A stretch of 64,000 bases of DNA from Diphasiastrum complanatum (lineage: Eukaryota; Streptophyta; Lycopodiopsida; Lycopodiales; Lycopodiaceae), in the NCBI GenBank assembly GCA_029204225.1, contig CM055109.1:20704349-20768348 (forward strand). The letters are read 5' to 3'. Positions 32,268-42,995 of the stretch are shown here, piece by piece (position 1 is the first letter of the stretch; each line of letters opens with the position of its first letter). The notes beneath the pieces were generated by a model. The model saw nothing but the letters and a program-made list of their open reading frames with translations, was not told where the DNA came from and ran no database searches. A program made the position numbers and the translations under genes.

Positions 32268-32829
32268 GGCTTGTTTTGGAAAGAAACTGGGTTGCAAATT
32301 TTTTTGCATTTCATCTTGAAATGTGGATTAAAACAGGGTACAAGGGGGGTACCCCCTCTTGTACCATTAAAAAAAAAAATGTAAGGGGGGGGGGGGGGTA
32401 CATCCCCCCCCTCCCCGCTCCCTCCTGCATGGCACGCTCCTGCTCGCAACCCCCCTTAGGGCCGCTGGCCCGGTTTGGCACCCAAGAGAACCTAGGCATG
32501 CACCCGGGCGCGGGCGCCTCCCTCTTAGCTCATAAAAAGAACACCCTTTTGTACCCTTGTACCACCCGGGTGCCGGGAGGTGGGCGCCAAACCGGGTCAA
32601 CGGCCCTAAGGGGGGTTGCTAGCAGGAGCCCTGCACGCGGCAGTCGAGACAACGGCCATGCAGGAGGGAGCATGGAGGCGGGGGGGTGCGGTGTGTGTGA
32701 AAACCCCCCTCCCCCAATTACATTTTTTAATGGTACAAGGGGGGTACCCCACTTGTACCATGTTTTTAATTCACATTTCAAAATGAAATGCAAAAAAATT
32801 TGCAACCTCGTTTCTCTCCAAAACAAGCC
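32268..32829. mobile_element. Foldback PIF/Harbinger-type MITE, 562 bp
   Basis: The ends are GGCTTGTTTTGGA and its inverse TCCAAAACAAGCC, with a TAA target duplication on both sides (32265-32267 and 32830-32832). The TIR start and TAA target match Tourist/PIF-Harbinger elements. Inverted homology extends through the GGTACAAGGGGGGTACCCC blocks and the GC-rich CCCTTAGGGCCG...CGGCCCTAAGGGG arms almost to the centre, so most of the element is one hairpin. It includes a G15 run at about 32385-32398. The four overlapping open frames here are by-products of the inverted repeat and low complexity; there is no transposase. Confidence 0.85.
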
Positions 32830-33157
32830 TAAAAGAAATACGGATTAAGTGCTAATAAACTTTCAACAGTTCACAATTTAAAAATAAATAAATCTTTTTA
32901 CAAGCATTAAATTTCAATCTTTTTTTATTTAATATACTAGGTTCAAATGCAACCTATGTGACTAGGTTTTAACTCAAGCTAAGCCCAAGGTGAATTGCAC
33001 ATAGGACTATTACCAAGTTGATTAATCTAGATTATCAAACTTGTTAAGGCAAGGAAGAGGTCCTTTTTGAGCTCAAAAAGGGCTCTAATGACGGAATAGG
33101 TCCCAGGTACGGCTTTATCCCAAGTATGAACTTATTTTCATACCACTTCTCGATCAT

Positions 33158-34011
33158 CTACACATACTGACTGGAAGTAAATGCGGCTCGGAAACAAAGC
33201 CTTGCCATCATTAGATGTGCATCTTCTGATTGCAAAGGTTGATTGACGTCCAACATTATGGATGGTAGCCCCTTATCCCAGTAGCACTCCAATGTCATGA
33301 GAAAGGCTATGGATAAATAGTAATTTGCACTTTCTTGGACTATAGTATCTGCACTTCCTCTATAGGTGTATCCAAACTTTAGTAGCGCGTCTCGATACTT
33401 TACCATTGAGCTTGAGTCAATTCTTGGAATAAAAGGCCAATTGATCTGTTGCTCGGCTGGTTTTGTTTTCTCCCAAGGGTCTCTTCTCTTAACTGGTGCA
33501 CAGTAGGGGTCGACCTTTTTCCAGCTTGGTGCCCTCAGGTACTCCTGAAACTGCTCATCATTATTCAGCATCATCACGATCCTCCAGGAGGGTTGTGGAC
33601 GTAAGGCGTTCATGAGGTTGCTGAGCTTTGGATATTCTTCTGTAGTTACTTTCTTTGCGCCTTCTCGTTCTTCTTTCTTGTAGGTCTTCTGAAATTCGTC
33701 AGAATCTTTCCGATCGTCGTACCGTCTTTTGATCTTTTCTATGGACTTCTCGCGCAGCTTCCTTGAGGGCTTTGCCAAATAGTCATCCAAGGCTATGGCA
33801 CTCTTTGTATCAAGAATCCTCGGTGTTGAACCCTCGGACTTTGATCCAGTGAAGATGTCACTCTTTTCTTTTGGAGGGGATGAAGAAAGTCCCATAGTAG
33901 ACTGCACAGTCTCATCAAGCGGATCTTGATCAGAAAAATTAAAGTTAGGTACACTTGTGTTCTGCCTATCAACAAAGACTGCGGACCTTTCATGATCATT
34001 ATCTTGCTTGT
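33158..34011 (-). CDS. Relative of the 983-codon LTR-element protein, 284 open codons
   Basis: The frame is stop-free from about 34011 to the stop at 33158. The N-terminal part is Ser/Asp-rich, then strongly charged and helical (KLREKSIEKIKRRYDDR...KKEEREGAKK). The C-terminal ~150 residues align with 8040-8520: PSWRI with PAWRV, KKVDPYCAP with LRVDPYYVP, NWP, TIVQES with TVRQS, YWDKGLPS with RWDDCLPT, and ARLCFRAA with AKLYFYAA. I recognise no named family. An in-frame ATG (MGLSSSPPKEK) lies at about 33895. It lies between possible LTRs at 31.0-31.6 and 34.05-34.9 kb, with no pol domain nearby. It is shorter than the copy at 5751-8699, lacking the N-terminal two thirds. Confidence 0.55.
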
Positions 34012-34904
34012 TTTAAGGCCCAGATTAGGCAAAAGGGGTTGATAATCATTGTAGAAATTTCCTGCCTGTCAGAGGACAAATCAGGTCTGTCTCTCTTGAA
34101 CCGTGTCACATGCAATCAATCCATCATGTAACCAAAACATTCAACCAAATGATCAACATGCAGTTCAGGTGAACCATCATGAAATCTACTTCTACTTTAC
34201 TGCAAAATGAACTGAAATCAGATTCTAAGCACTACTATACTTGCATAAATTGACAAAACAAGAAACAAGAACTAATCCACAGCATTTTAGAAGTCCAAGA
34301 ATCAAGAAACCAACCAGTCTTTTGATTCTTGGACATCCCAAGAACATCGAGAACTAGAATGTTAGAGGATATGCAATATTTGTACCACATTTTTAGCCTA
34401 TTTAGTTTACTTGAATGCTAGTTCTTACATTAATCCACAAACAAGAAAAGAAAACTAATCCACTCTAGGAAAGCAGCAAATCTAATCCACTCTACAATCC
34501 ACAACCACACACAAAGGAGGGAAGGGGAAGATCATGAATGCATCACTCAAGAAACAAGCATGATCAAGGAGCTCAATGGATGCACCAAACTCGTGAAGGC
34601 TCTTCTCATTTCAGCATGGAGTAGATACAATACACAAAAAGCTCCTCTTCAGAAAGAGGGAGTCTCTTAAATAAGCAAGAGAGCTCCCTAGGTGGCATCC
34701 TAGTGGATTTTCCACATTTCACAAATTACAAGTGGAATAATGCTCTCCACTAGAGATCACCATCAAAAGGTGGCTCACTCTACTTTCTTTAAGAGGGGTC
34801 TACTTGCATTTATTACTTTGCCTAGAAATACTAGTCCCTACATGGTCATTCCATCTTCCAGGATTCACCATGAGGTTTACACAATTTCTACTTGACAATA
34901 CTGA
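34012..34904 (-). mobile_element. Possible LTR-like segment (right copy)
   Basis: This is the counterpart of 30991-31580. It has the same CTACATGG..CATTCCATCTT..GGATTCACCATGAGG block near its right end. It is cut by the copia fragment that starts near 34905. No primer site could be identified. Confidence 0.3.
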
Positions 34905-36322
34905 CTAGTATTCCTCGACGAGAAAGCAATTGAATGTCCAAAAAAGGACAGATGGATCCAGGCCATGAACGAAGAGATGGAGTCCATGAGGAAGAACCAG
35001 GTATGGACGTTGCAGCCATTACCACATAAGCGCAAGACTGTCAAATGCAAATGGGTTTTCAAGCTCAAATACGGACCAAATGGGGATGTGACGAAATACA
35101 AGGCAAGATTGGTAGCGAAGGGTTTTTCTCAGAGATATGGTATTGACTACTCTGAAATCTTCTCTCTTGTCATCAAACATTCATCCCTACGTCTGTTATT
35201 TGCATATGCAGCAGCTTATGACCTTAGGATCCACATTGTGGACGAGAAGACAACCTTCTTACATGGCAAGCTAGACGAAGAGGTCTATATGGATCAACCC
35301 CCAGGATATGTCTCGAATTCACTTCCGGACTATGCATGCAGAATGCATAGAAACATCTACGGTTTGAAACAATCAGCCCGACAATGGTCCAAGAAGAAAG
35401 ATCAAGTCCTGAAATCATTAGGGTTCAAGCCTTTATTGGCTGATTCCAATGTATATGTCAGAATTATAGATGGACAGATCATCATTGTGGCTGTGTATGT
35501 GGACGACACTCTGATACTTTTCAAGAGTGAGCAGCTGATTGCTGAAGTGAAGACAGACATCTCGAAACATTTCGAGATCGTGAATCTAGGAGAAGCCAGG
35601 TGTTACCTAGGCTTGCAAATTAAAAGGGACTATCAAGGAGGTAAGTTATACCTTCACCAGTCTAGATACACCCATAAGATCCTAGAGGATTTTGGGATGC
35701 TGAACTGCAAAGGAGCAAATACTCCAATGTTCGTAGGGACGGTGCTGACAAATGATGACTGTCCGAAGACTGAGAAAGAGAGAGAACAGATGCAGCTCAC
35801 ACCTTACAGGAAGCTGATAGGATCATTGACGTACCTTGCAGACAACACATGTCCTGATATTGCTTATGTAGTATTCATGATGAGCCAATTTTGCACGAAT
35901 CCAGGCTCGGCACATTGGAAGATCGCGAAACGCATTTTGCAATATCTTCAATTAACAAGGGATTATGGGTTGTGTTATTGTCATGATGCAGGTTTCAGGA
36001 TGCTTTCCAACTGAGCGATGCTAGCTGGGCATCTCTCAAAGACAATTGTAAAAGTGTCTCAAGAGGATGCACCATCGCATCAGGAGCAGCAGTTCTTTGG
36101 GTCAGCAAGAAGCAGACCATTGTGGCCCAATCATCCTGCGAAGCAGAGTACATTGCAGCAACGAAGATGGCCAACGAGATAATCTGGCTAAGGCAGTTCC
36201 TGCACAAAATGGGCAAAACAAGAAAAGAGCCTCTAGTCTTGCAGATGGACAACACCTCTGCAATACACCTGATGAAATTTCCTTTATCTAGCAAAAACAT
36301 ATGTAGGAAGAATCTTGAATAG
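34905..36322 (+). mobile_element. Ty1/copia fragment C (RT and RNase H)
   Basis: A nearly complete copia reverse transcriptase runs from AIECPKKDRWIQAMNEEM through WVFKLKYGPNGDVTKYKARLV..., motif A-like DEKTTFLHG, GLKQSARQW and the catalytic AVYVDDTLIL (about 35495) to the thumb. The frame is open to 36014. There it shifts by one, and RNase H continues as LSDASWASLKDNCKS, SSCEAEYIAATKMANEI and LQMDNTSAIHL. It ends near 36322 before the terminal HSRTKHI-type block. It is the same family as fragment B (3.3-4.9 kb) and better preserved. It lacks gag, protease, integrase and LTRs. Confidence 0.93.
34965..36014 (+). CDS. Copia reverse transcriptase ORF, 349 aa (partial)
   Basis: This is the open part of fragment C. 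RT copies element RNA into cDNA; the YVDD box and the fingers, palm and thumb order are intact. ATG 34965 is an internal Met (AMNEEMESM), not a true start: coding homology extends upstream to about 34905. The frame ends at a frameshift inside RNase H (GFRMLSN stop). It is a remnant, not a functional polyprotein. Confidence 0.85.
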   Translation: MNEEMESMRKNQVWTLQPLPHKRKTVKCKWVFKLKYGPNGDVTKYKARLVAKGFSQRYGIDYSEIFSLVIKHSSLRLLFAYAAAYDLRIHIVDEKTTFLHGKLDEEVYMDQPPGYVSNSLPDYACRMHRNIYGLKQSARQWSKKKDQVLKSLGFKPLLADSNVYVRIIDGQIIIVAVYVDDTLILFKSEQLIAEVKTDISKHFEIVNLGEARCYLGLQIKRDYQGGKLYLHQSRYTHKILEDFGMLNCKGANTPMFVGTVLTNDDCPKTEKEREQMQLTPYRKLIGSLTYLADNTCPDIAYVVFMMSQFCTNPGSAHWKIAKRILQYLQLTRDYGLCYCHDAGFRMLSN

Positions 36323-36359
36323 ATTATATCACCAAGGAGAAAACTATGAGCTTAATTTC

Positions 36360-37835
36360 CAACATGTTTATCGACTAAACAGTCTTGATAGTTGACTTTC
36401 CTATCTGGATAGTCGAGATCAAGAACAATAGATTTCTTCAACATGTGTAATACAATGAGCATGATTTAAATGACCAAGTCTATAATGCAAATAAGCTTTG
36501 ATTGATCTGTATAGAAGTATTAAGAGCCTAACTAGAGGCAAAAAAAATAATGACTTAATCTGTACAAGTATCCATGTCTCTTTCCAAGTGCTAGGATATT
36601 GCATGTCCTATCGACTACTTTACATTGATCAGACTCGAATTCTACTTTGTGTCCTAGATCTATAATTCCGCTTATAGAGAGCAGATTTGTGGAAACATTT
36701 GGTAAATGCATGACACTTGAAAGTAGTTTGGATTGATTATTTTCAAAGCTTATTCTTATTGTATGTTCACCTTTGATAGAATGTATGTTATTGTTGTCCA
36801 GGTGAACATGCTTCTTGGTACTGTAAGACATGTAGGACTCGAATCAACCAATATGGCTGGTCATATGCTATGTGGCTCTGGAATCCAGAAACTAGGAGCT
36901 ATCATTTGATGTTTCTTGATTGCTAGTCATGAATGCATCATGATCCGCTTCTTGGTTAGGTTATGGTGCTTCTGCAGTTGCATTTTCCATCTAATTCAAT
37001 TGCCCTTTGTTGTTGTTCTTGGCTTCTAGTATGCGGAAATCTTGAATCTCATGGTTGGTTCATTTGCAGTATCTGCAAAAAAGCTTTTGTTTTACTAGCA
37101 GGTCTGACTATCTTGACGTTGAGTTGGCTTCTGGTTTGGCTTTGGTTGCTTTGGGCCTTTCTTCTCTACCTAGTTGAGTTTATGTTGGTGTATAAAACTT
37201 GAGAGTTGACAGTTGAGATTCGTTCCTTCTCGTTTCTTCTTCCAGCACCATTGTGATGACTCTTGGAAGAGTCAATAATGGGTGTGTCGTGATGATCATC
37301 ATCCAGATGCCATATGAGATTGGCAAGCTTGAAAGCAGTGTCATTACTACTTCTTGATCATCTATGACTGATTTGACAGCGACCATTTGCTTCAGCAAGT
37401 TCTTGAATTGGTTAATGTGATTTTGTAGGGAATCACCTTTTGTCATCTTGAGGGAGAATAATTTTTTTCTAAGATGTAGCTTGGAAGCTATGTCGCGCAC
37501 TTCGTAGAGAGTGCTCAAGATGTCCCAGACTTCTTTGAAGGTCTGATCTTCAATCACATGGCCAATATGGTGTCTGATATGTTGAGGATGATCAGCGTGA
37601 AAGCTTTGCCATATTTCAGCTTCCATCGAGAGATTGCATCGTCGTCTACTTTGGACCTTGCCTCTGCACCTTTGACAACATCATACAATTCCTTAGCCAT
37701 TAACACAGTTTTCACCTTGAATTTTCACATATGGTAATTGGCTCCATTGATCTTGTCCACGATAGGACTGGCTTTCCCTTGGAAATCTATGTGGAAGTTA
37801 GTCTAAGTGACAGTAGTACCTATCACTGACTTAAG
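36360..37835 (-). mobile_element. Ty1/copia fragment D (gag-protease-pre-integrase)
   Basis: On - it starts with a DUF4219-like gag entry (DKINGANYH near 37.75 kb, then KVDDDAISRWK) with one Trp codon turned to TGA. UBN2-type gag follows (37626-37180: EVWDILSTLYEV...SLQNHINQFKNLL), then a knuckle CRYCK..NHEIQDF with its last Cys lost, protease-region sequence (YSTKKHVHLDNNN, LLSISGIIDLGHKV) and a YRLGHLNHA pre-integrase block near 36.5 kb. It is cut near 36360, next to the oppositely oriented fragment C. It is the same family as fragment E (43.0-45.8 kb). Several stops and frameshifts are present. Confidence 0.88.
37180..37626 (-). CDS. Copia gag (UBN2 type) ORF, 148 aa, partial
   Basis: The open gag core of fragment D has the helical pattern WDILSTLYEVRD..KLHLRKKLFSLKM, GDSLQNHINQFKNLLKQM, LLSSLPISYGIWMM and LTLPRVITMVLEEE, typical of the retrotransposon gag that assembles virus-like particles. 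Homologous sequence continues upstream to about 37835, beyond the apparent Met at 37626, so this is the middle of the protein. The frame ends before the zinc knuckle. Confidence 0.8.
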   Translation of the reverse strand: MEAEIWQSFHADHPQHIRHHIGHVIEDQTFKEVWDILSTLYEVRDIASKLHLRKKLFSLKMTKGDSLQNHINQFKNLLKQMVAVKSVIDDQEVVMTLLSSLPISYGIWMMIITTHPLLTLPRVITMVLEEETRRNESQLSTLKFYTPT

Positions 37836-38042
37836 AATGAAAATCTAATGCTATTTATAGAACAAGAAGACAATTATTCTATTGGCTAATAGAATCAAGT
37901 TTTATGGGAAACTTATTAGAATATAAAATAGCTTTGACATAAAATCGCCTATTTATGATATATGAAATATTCAACCCAAGTATAGGATAAAAATGAAATT
38001 GTTTTAGACTTCTTCCTACAATAATTATTTTTTAAACATTTA
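37836..38042. other. AT-rich spacer between copia fragments D and F
   Basis: About 200 bp with no coding homology recognised. It joins gag-side sequence of a minus-strand element to mid-RT sequence of a plus-strand element. Confidence 0.4.
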
Positions 38043-38612
38043 CTAATGTCGTGATGTCTTCTTGGTACCTATGGTTTGAAACAAGCTTCTAGAACTTGGA
38101 ACACAAAACTTAATATTTCTTTTATCTCTATTGGATTTACTCCTAGTGAGTATGATTCCACTTTGTACATAAGATTTAGTGCAAAAGGCATTGTACTTTT
38201 ATTACTTTATGTTGATGATATCATACTTAGTGAAGATGATTTAGAAGGGGTTGAGAAAACTAAGCTAGATCTATCCAAGGAGTTCAAGATGGTAGATCTC
38301 AGACATTTGCACTTCATTTTGGGTATGGAAGTACTTAGGTCTTCAGATTATGTCCTCATTTGTCAATCCAAGTTCGCTATTTCATTACTCAATAGATTTA
38401 ACATGCATGGATGCAAGCATGTAGAGACTCCTATGGAGCATGTTGTAAAAGTAACCAATAAAGAGGATGAAAGATCTTTCAAGGACATCACTCTTTATAG
38501 GCAACTTATTGGCTCCTTAATGTGGATAACCATAACAAGACTTGATCTTTGCTATAGTGTTTGCAAGCTTAGTCAAAATATGCAAGATCCATTAGTTATC
38601 CATTGGAAATGT
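38043..38612 (+). pseudogene. Copia fragment F: reverse transcriptase C-terminal half
   Basis: The frame enters at GTYGLKQASRTW, passes the catalytic box LLLYVDDIIL at about 38200 and the thumb (FILGMEVLRS, YRQLIGSLMWI, DLCYSVCKLSQ), and breaks after VIHWK at about 38608. The first half of RT is missing. The connection to RNase H is interrupted by ~0.5 kb of unrelated sequence. It is a third copia family, distinct from B/C and D/E. Confidence 0.9.
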
Positions 38613-39136
38613 ACATCCGGACTTTGTTATCAAGGACGTTGTTAGCTAAGGAGGGAAGGGATGCACATGTACTTTGAATCCCTTTGCCTAATGTAAATTG
38701 TAAATTGTAATTATCAACTATAAATGGCTAAGCCATCAGCTTGTGGAGGAAATTGTAAATTGCAATGTGAATATCAATTGTAGTGACTAATTTCAAGATG
38801 GTTAAGGGATTATTGGGTCTCATGAGGGTCTACTGGACTGACCTCCTAAAAAGTAGGAGAGTTTCATGGTCAACAAGACACATGTCATTGGCTCACCGGG
38901 ACAAATGGTCCAGTGTATGACTGACACATGTCAGATGGTCATCCTACTTGCTTGCCGATGTGTCAGGGTACTGCCAAGTAGCAAGTGTCGGCTGTTCATA
39001 GAGTTTGCCATGTCTCGACAATAGGATGTGTCAAGGTTAAGGGATTCTCGAGGGGATATAGTGTGAGGCTTGCAAAGCATTCCCTATCTGATTCCTATGC
39101 AGTTATGGTTGGGAGGAAACTTGTAGCAGAGCTCTC
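38613..39136. other. ~0.5-kb insertion between RT and RNase H of fragment F
   Basis: Non-coding sequence with repeated AATTGTAAATTG words and a TATAAATGG at about 38720 separates RT from RNase H. The copia frame resumes at HAFSDSDFAGD. GGAAA occurs at both flanks (38604 and about 39114), a possible target duplication. The element type is unknown; it may be a short LTR-derived insertion. Confidence 0.45.
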
Positions 39137-39627
39137 ATGTGCATGCTTTTAGTGATTCAGATTTTGCAGGGGACAAAAAGGATAGAAAGTCAACAAGTGC
39201 CTTTGCAACTTTCATTGGAGAAGGTGTGGTCTCTTGGCTATCAAAGAAACAAGAAACAATTTCTCTTTCATCAACCAAGGTTGAGTACAAGGCTCTAACA
39301 ACCACAACCAAGGAAGTTCTATGGATCAAAAGGTTGCTTGAGGAGCTCAAAGTGATCAGATCAGGTGTCATTCCACTCATCTACAATGACAACATCTCAT
39401 ACCAACACCTAGCATCCAATCCAATCTACCATGCAAGGAGCAAACACATAGAGATTGCTCACCACTTTGTAAGAGAAAAGGTCCAAGCTAAGGAGGTCTC
39501 TTTGGAGCATGTTTCAAGTGAAGAATGCATAGATGATATATTGACAAAGTCTCTTCAAAAGAATGCTTTTTTGAAGCTTAGATCTGCCCTTGGACTAATT
39601 AGTAAAGCTATGTTATCATCTAGCTAG
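39137..39627 (+). CDS. Copia fragment F: RNase H domain, 162 aa
   Basis: The RNase H segments SDSDFAGDKKDRKSTSAF, TISLSSTKVEYKAL, LIYNDNISYQHL, ARSKHIEIAHHFVREKV and DDILTKSL appear in canonical order. The usual TEAEY and DNxSA positions read TKVEY and DNISY, a loss of conserved residues. A purine-rich tract GATTGTGAGGAG (39629-39640) follows the stop and precedes a probable LTR. Confidence 0.88.
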
Positions 39628-39639
39628 ATTGTGAGGAGT

Positions 39640-40230
39640 ATTAAAATTTCACAATTCTAGCTTGGTCAATTTTGGTCACATGCATTGTAATTGGTAAGAT
39701 GGCCATGTAAATAGATGCCACACGTGCCAAATCACATAGGATGCTTTCCAATAAGTTCATTTCTCATATTACATTGTGATAGCATCTTTGAAATGAGGCC
39801 AAAATGTGTTTGGATAGGCTAGAGAAATTCTAGGATCTAAAAATAGCATGTTTTACAAATTTTTGACCCCAAGTTAGGGTGGATCCAATGACCTATTAGG
39901 TTAGATATTAGGGTTAGGGTATGAAAAGTTCAGAGGTGCCCTAATATGCTCATATCCGAGCTTGAAAAGTATAAATGTATGATGGGATTTCCATCCAAGC
40001 ATTAATTGCTTGGATTGGAAGGTACTGAACCTGTTTACAGTTCTAAGAAGCTTGTTGTACTTTACTTTAGTCCATTTGATCAAATCTATGTGCCTATTGT
40101 GGAGTTAAATGCCAAATTTGCTAATTTTGGTAACTAGTCTTGATTTTAGCTCATAGTTTGGATCTAGATGTTTGATTTGTGCATCCTCCATCACTTTTAG
40201 GATTGATTGGGATTGATTTTTCGGTAAAAT
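39640..40230 (+). mobile_element. Probable truncated 3' LTR of copia fragment F
   Basis: It begins TATTAAAATTTC right after the GTGAGGAG tract; the expected TG start has decayed to TA. The start resembles the LTR start at 10568 on - (GAGGAG then TGTTAAAATT). It contains GCCACACGTGCC at about 39719. The right end is lost before the integrase fragment at 40237. Confidence 0.5.
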
Positions 40231-40236
40231 TTTGTC

Positions 40237-40305
40237 ACAGATCAAAAGTCTGAGGTCCGACAATGGTGGAGAGTACGTCTCTACCGAATTCAAGGAGTGC
40301 TGCCA
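40237..40305 (+). pseudogene. Short copia integrase fragment
   Basis: A 69-bp frame encodes KSLRSDNGGEYVSTEFKECC, the block around the second catalytic Asp of a copia integrase, ending in a stop. It is too short for a family assignment. Confidence 0.75.
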
Positions 40306-41165
40306 ATAAGTGCATTCAAGTCTAAGTTCAAAAATATGCGAGATATTTCTAGTTTTTGATCTTTTTTGAATTTTTTATCATTTGATTATTTCTAAGTAGG
40401 TATCAAAGACCAACACACATCAAGGCACATTTGTCTCATAAATCTATCCAAGATCGTGCAAGTTCAAATGTATGCTATTTTTGTTGCTTTTTTTAAATCT
40501 AAATTTTTTGTATCTTTTATGACTATTATCTTCTAATGGATTTTCTTGTCAAATAAAATTGACTTGATAAAAAAATTTCCTATTAGCAAGGCCTAATCCA
40601 AAATCTACTTGCCTTGATGATGTGGTTATTCTCCATAGGAGGAATTGAATTGGCAATAAAAAAAATTCTAATCAATGGCTAAGTGAGAGATGTCATGTGT
40701 TTAACAATAATTTGAAGATAATCAATGCCCCCCCAACACACACACACATGTAAATACATATTGAGGGCTCACATAGCCTCGATTTTTGCAAGTTATGTAA
40801 TTATATAAAAGTCAAACATTGCATATCGGTGCACTTGTACAGCGCAAAGCACCAACAGCTACAAATATGCCTTGAAGCGTAGGTAGCTAATTTTGATTAG
40901 GTGTGCCTCAAAGCACATTAGGAATCTATGTGGAATGGCTCAAGTAAAAATTGTAAAAGAAAACATTGTAAAGTCAAGTTACTTGCAAAATAAATACAAG
41001 CAAGTTAACTTCGATTCCCAAGTTTAGAAATGAGCCAATAAGCAAGTGCCACTTCAACTCTTTTGGACCCAACTATATAAGGGCCAAATCTTTTGTATTT
41101 CATGTTGACAACTTTCATTTGTTGAATCAAAGCGTTGAGTTTCCTCCTAATGTGTCTTGTGAAAG

Positions 41166-41166
<1 letters not shown>
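40306..41166. other. Intergenic, no gene recognised
   Basis: Stop-rich sequence with a short CA-rich stretch at about 40735-40750. No element end is identified. Confidence 0.45.

Positions 41167-41260
<94 letters not shown>
41167..41260. repeat. Compound (GT)n(GA)n microsatellite
   Basis: About 65 bp of pure GT runs directly into about 29 bp of GA. Confidence 0.97.
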
Positions 41261-41262
<2 letters not shown>

Positions 41263-42995
41263 GTGAGTTGAGCTTTCATGTTTATGCTTGATGCTTCCTC
41301 TTTCTACTATACATGATGCCTAGATCGCTAATCTTGTTTAGTATCTCCTCTTGATAGTTAGATCTACGTAGAGAACAATTATCACCCGAACATTAGAGAT
41401 ACTAGATCCCGATGAGGGCCTTTAAAACAGATGCATTTTTATTTTTTTTCTCATTTGCGTTGCCATGTGGACCAATAGAAACCATGATATCAGGCTTCTA
41501 CGTAACGTAGATTTCTCAAATATAGATAGAATGAAAACTTTTAAATATATAAATGTTTCATCGGGCAGCATGTGCAAAAGCTATTGGATGTTGAGGCCTG
41601 CCCTTCCAGCTCATCACTGTCCGAAGAGGCCCAACCAAATTAAAAAATGAATATGCATGAGGCTATGCAGGGTTAAATTGACTAAATCGGTGTAGCTTTA
41701 ATGTGAATGACTCGTAGAATCATAGTTTACAAGGTTAACTAGAGTTAACTCATAGCACCGAAAAGTTCAGTGTCTCAAAAAATTCCTTACACAATTGTAG
41801 ATTCATAGGTTCTACACATAACGAATGGCGCCATCAAGAAAACCATGCTCCTAAATCAATTTTGTGCTTCTCTTCAATGAGAAAGATGACAATGGACTAT
41901 GGGTGCTAAGAAAATATTCAAGAAACTCTTGGTTTCTGATGCATCCATCATCAAAAGGAACATTTCGAAAAAAGCAAAAAGAAAAAACTATCATTTCGAT
42001 CTTATTGGAAAGCTAGAATTATCGATTTCAGAACATCATCAGGAAGAAAATCTACATTTCAAATGTTGGTCCAACATGTGTATATACATTCAGAGATAAA
42101 TGTGCAAGGACTAAATTGTCAAGATCAAAAAAAGAAAAGAAACTGAGTACTAATATACTACTATTTTTTTAATTTCTTTAATTCTGAATCATTTCTTTTT
42201 AAAGAGCTAATATGATCATTATTCTCTTGCAGATTTATATCCATCCAATATAAATGAATGAGAGTCAGCTAGATCTCTTGTAGGTGTATTAGATGTGGTA
42301 CACACGGATATTGGATAGCTGCAATATAAAGGTAGAACTGCAAAAGACCTTGCTGATAGTGGAATCTTCTTATATGAATCCATGTACATTTTTTATTTAA
42401 AAAGAGATTTTGGTAAAATCCAGACGATTTCACTACTTAGTTTTAATGGGTTACTCTTCATGCTGTAGTTTCAAAATCATTTTGTTGCAAGTTGTATAAT
42501 GACGTAAGAAATTCGTTAGAGATAAGTACATGCTCAAAAGTAGTCCGATTAAGTTGATTTGTTGCTTTGAATATATTTCTAGATTTTTTATTTTTTCAAA
42601 TGTCAATGTACACAAAACTCCAACTATGTTTGTGTTGGAGAGAGGGAGATGAACGAGTTGAGAAAGTTGTCGTATGTTAGAAACGAAAAATTAGCTCAAA
42701 GGGGTAAGACGAATACGAACGAGAAACGAACTCGAACTAAAAGTATTCGTGCGCAGCGGAACGAGCTATACGACTCTCTTCGTAAGCATGACTACGCCTA
42801 TCAGAATGAACAGAACTTTAATGATGGAAATCACGGTTATTCTGGATTACACAACCGAAAATAATAAATGAGGGGCCAGAAGAATAATTTTTCGCGAATA
42901 GCAGGAGAAATTATGTGTCGCAAATGATTTGCGAAGAGTTAGACTGTGCTTGACTGATAATTAGTCGCGAAAGATTCGCGAAAGACAACACTAAA
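41261..42995. other. Intergenic, no gene recognised; TCGCGAA cluster near the right end
   Basis: The 71-codon frame at 42649-42864 is rich in Arg, Asn, Lys and Glu and has no recognised domain. At 42889-42985, TTCGCGAATAG, TCGCAAATGATTTGCGAA and GTCGCGAAAGATTCGCGAAAG form a tight cluster of self-complementary words beside the LTR boundary. Confidence 0.45.

Noticed and set aside
32216-32848. A 210-codon plus-strand frame and several overlapping minus frames
   Set aside because: They fall within the foldback element; opposing open frames mirror each other because of the inverted repeat, and the content is low-complexity Pro/Gly.
31979-33085. Apparent inverted repeat between GPFLDSKRASS (+) and EPFLSSKRTSS (-)
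   Set aside because: Both come from short self-palindromic words (CCTTTTTGAGCTCAAAAAGG type), so the similarity on opposite strands is trivial.
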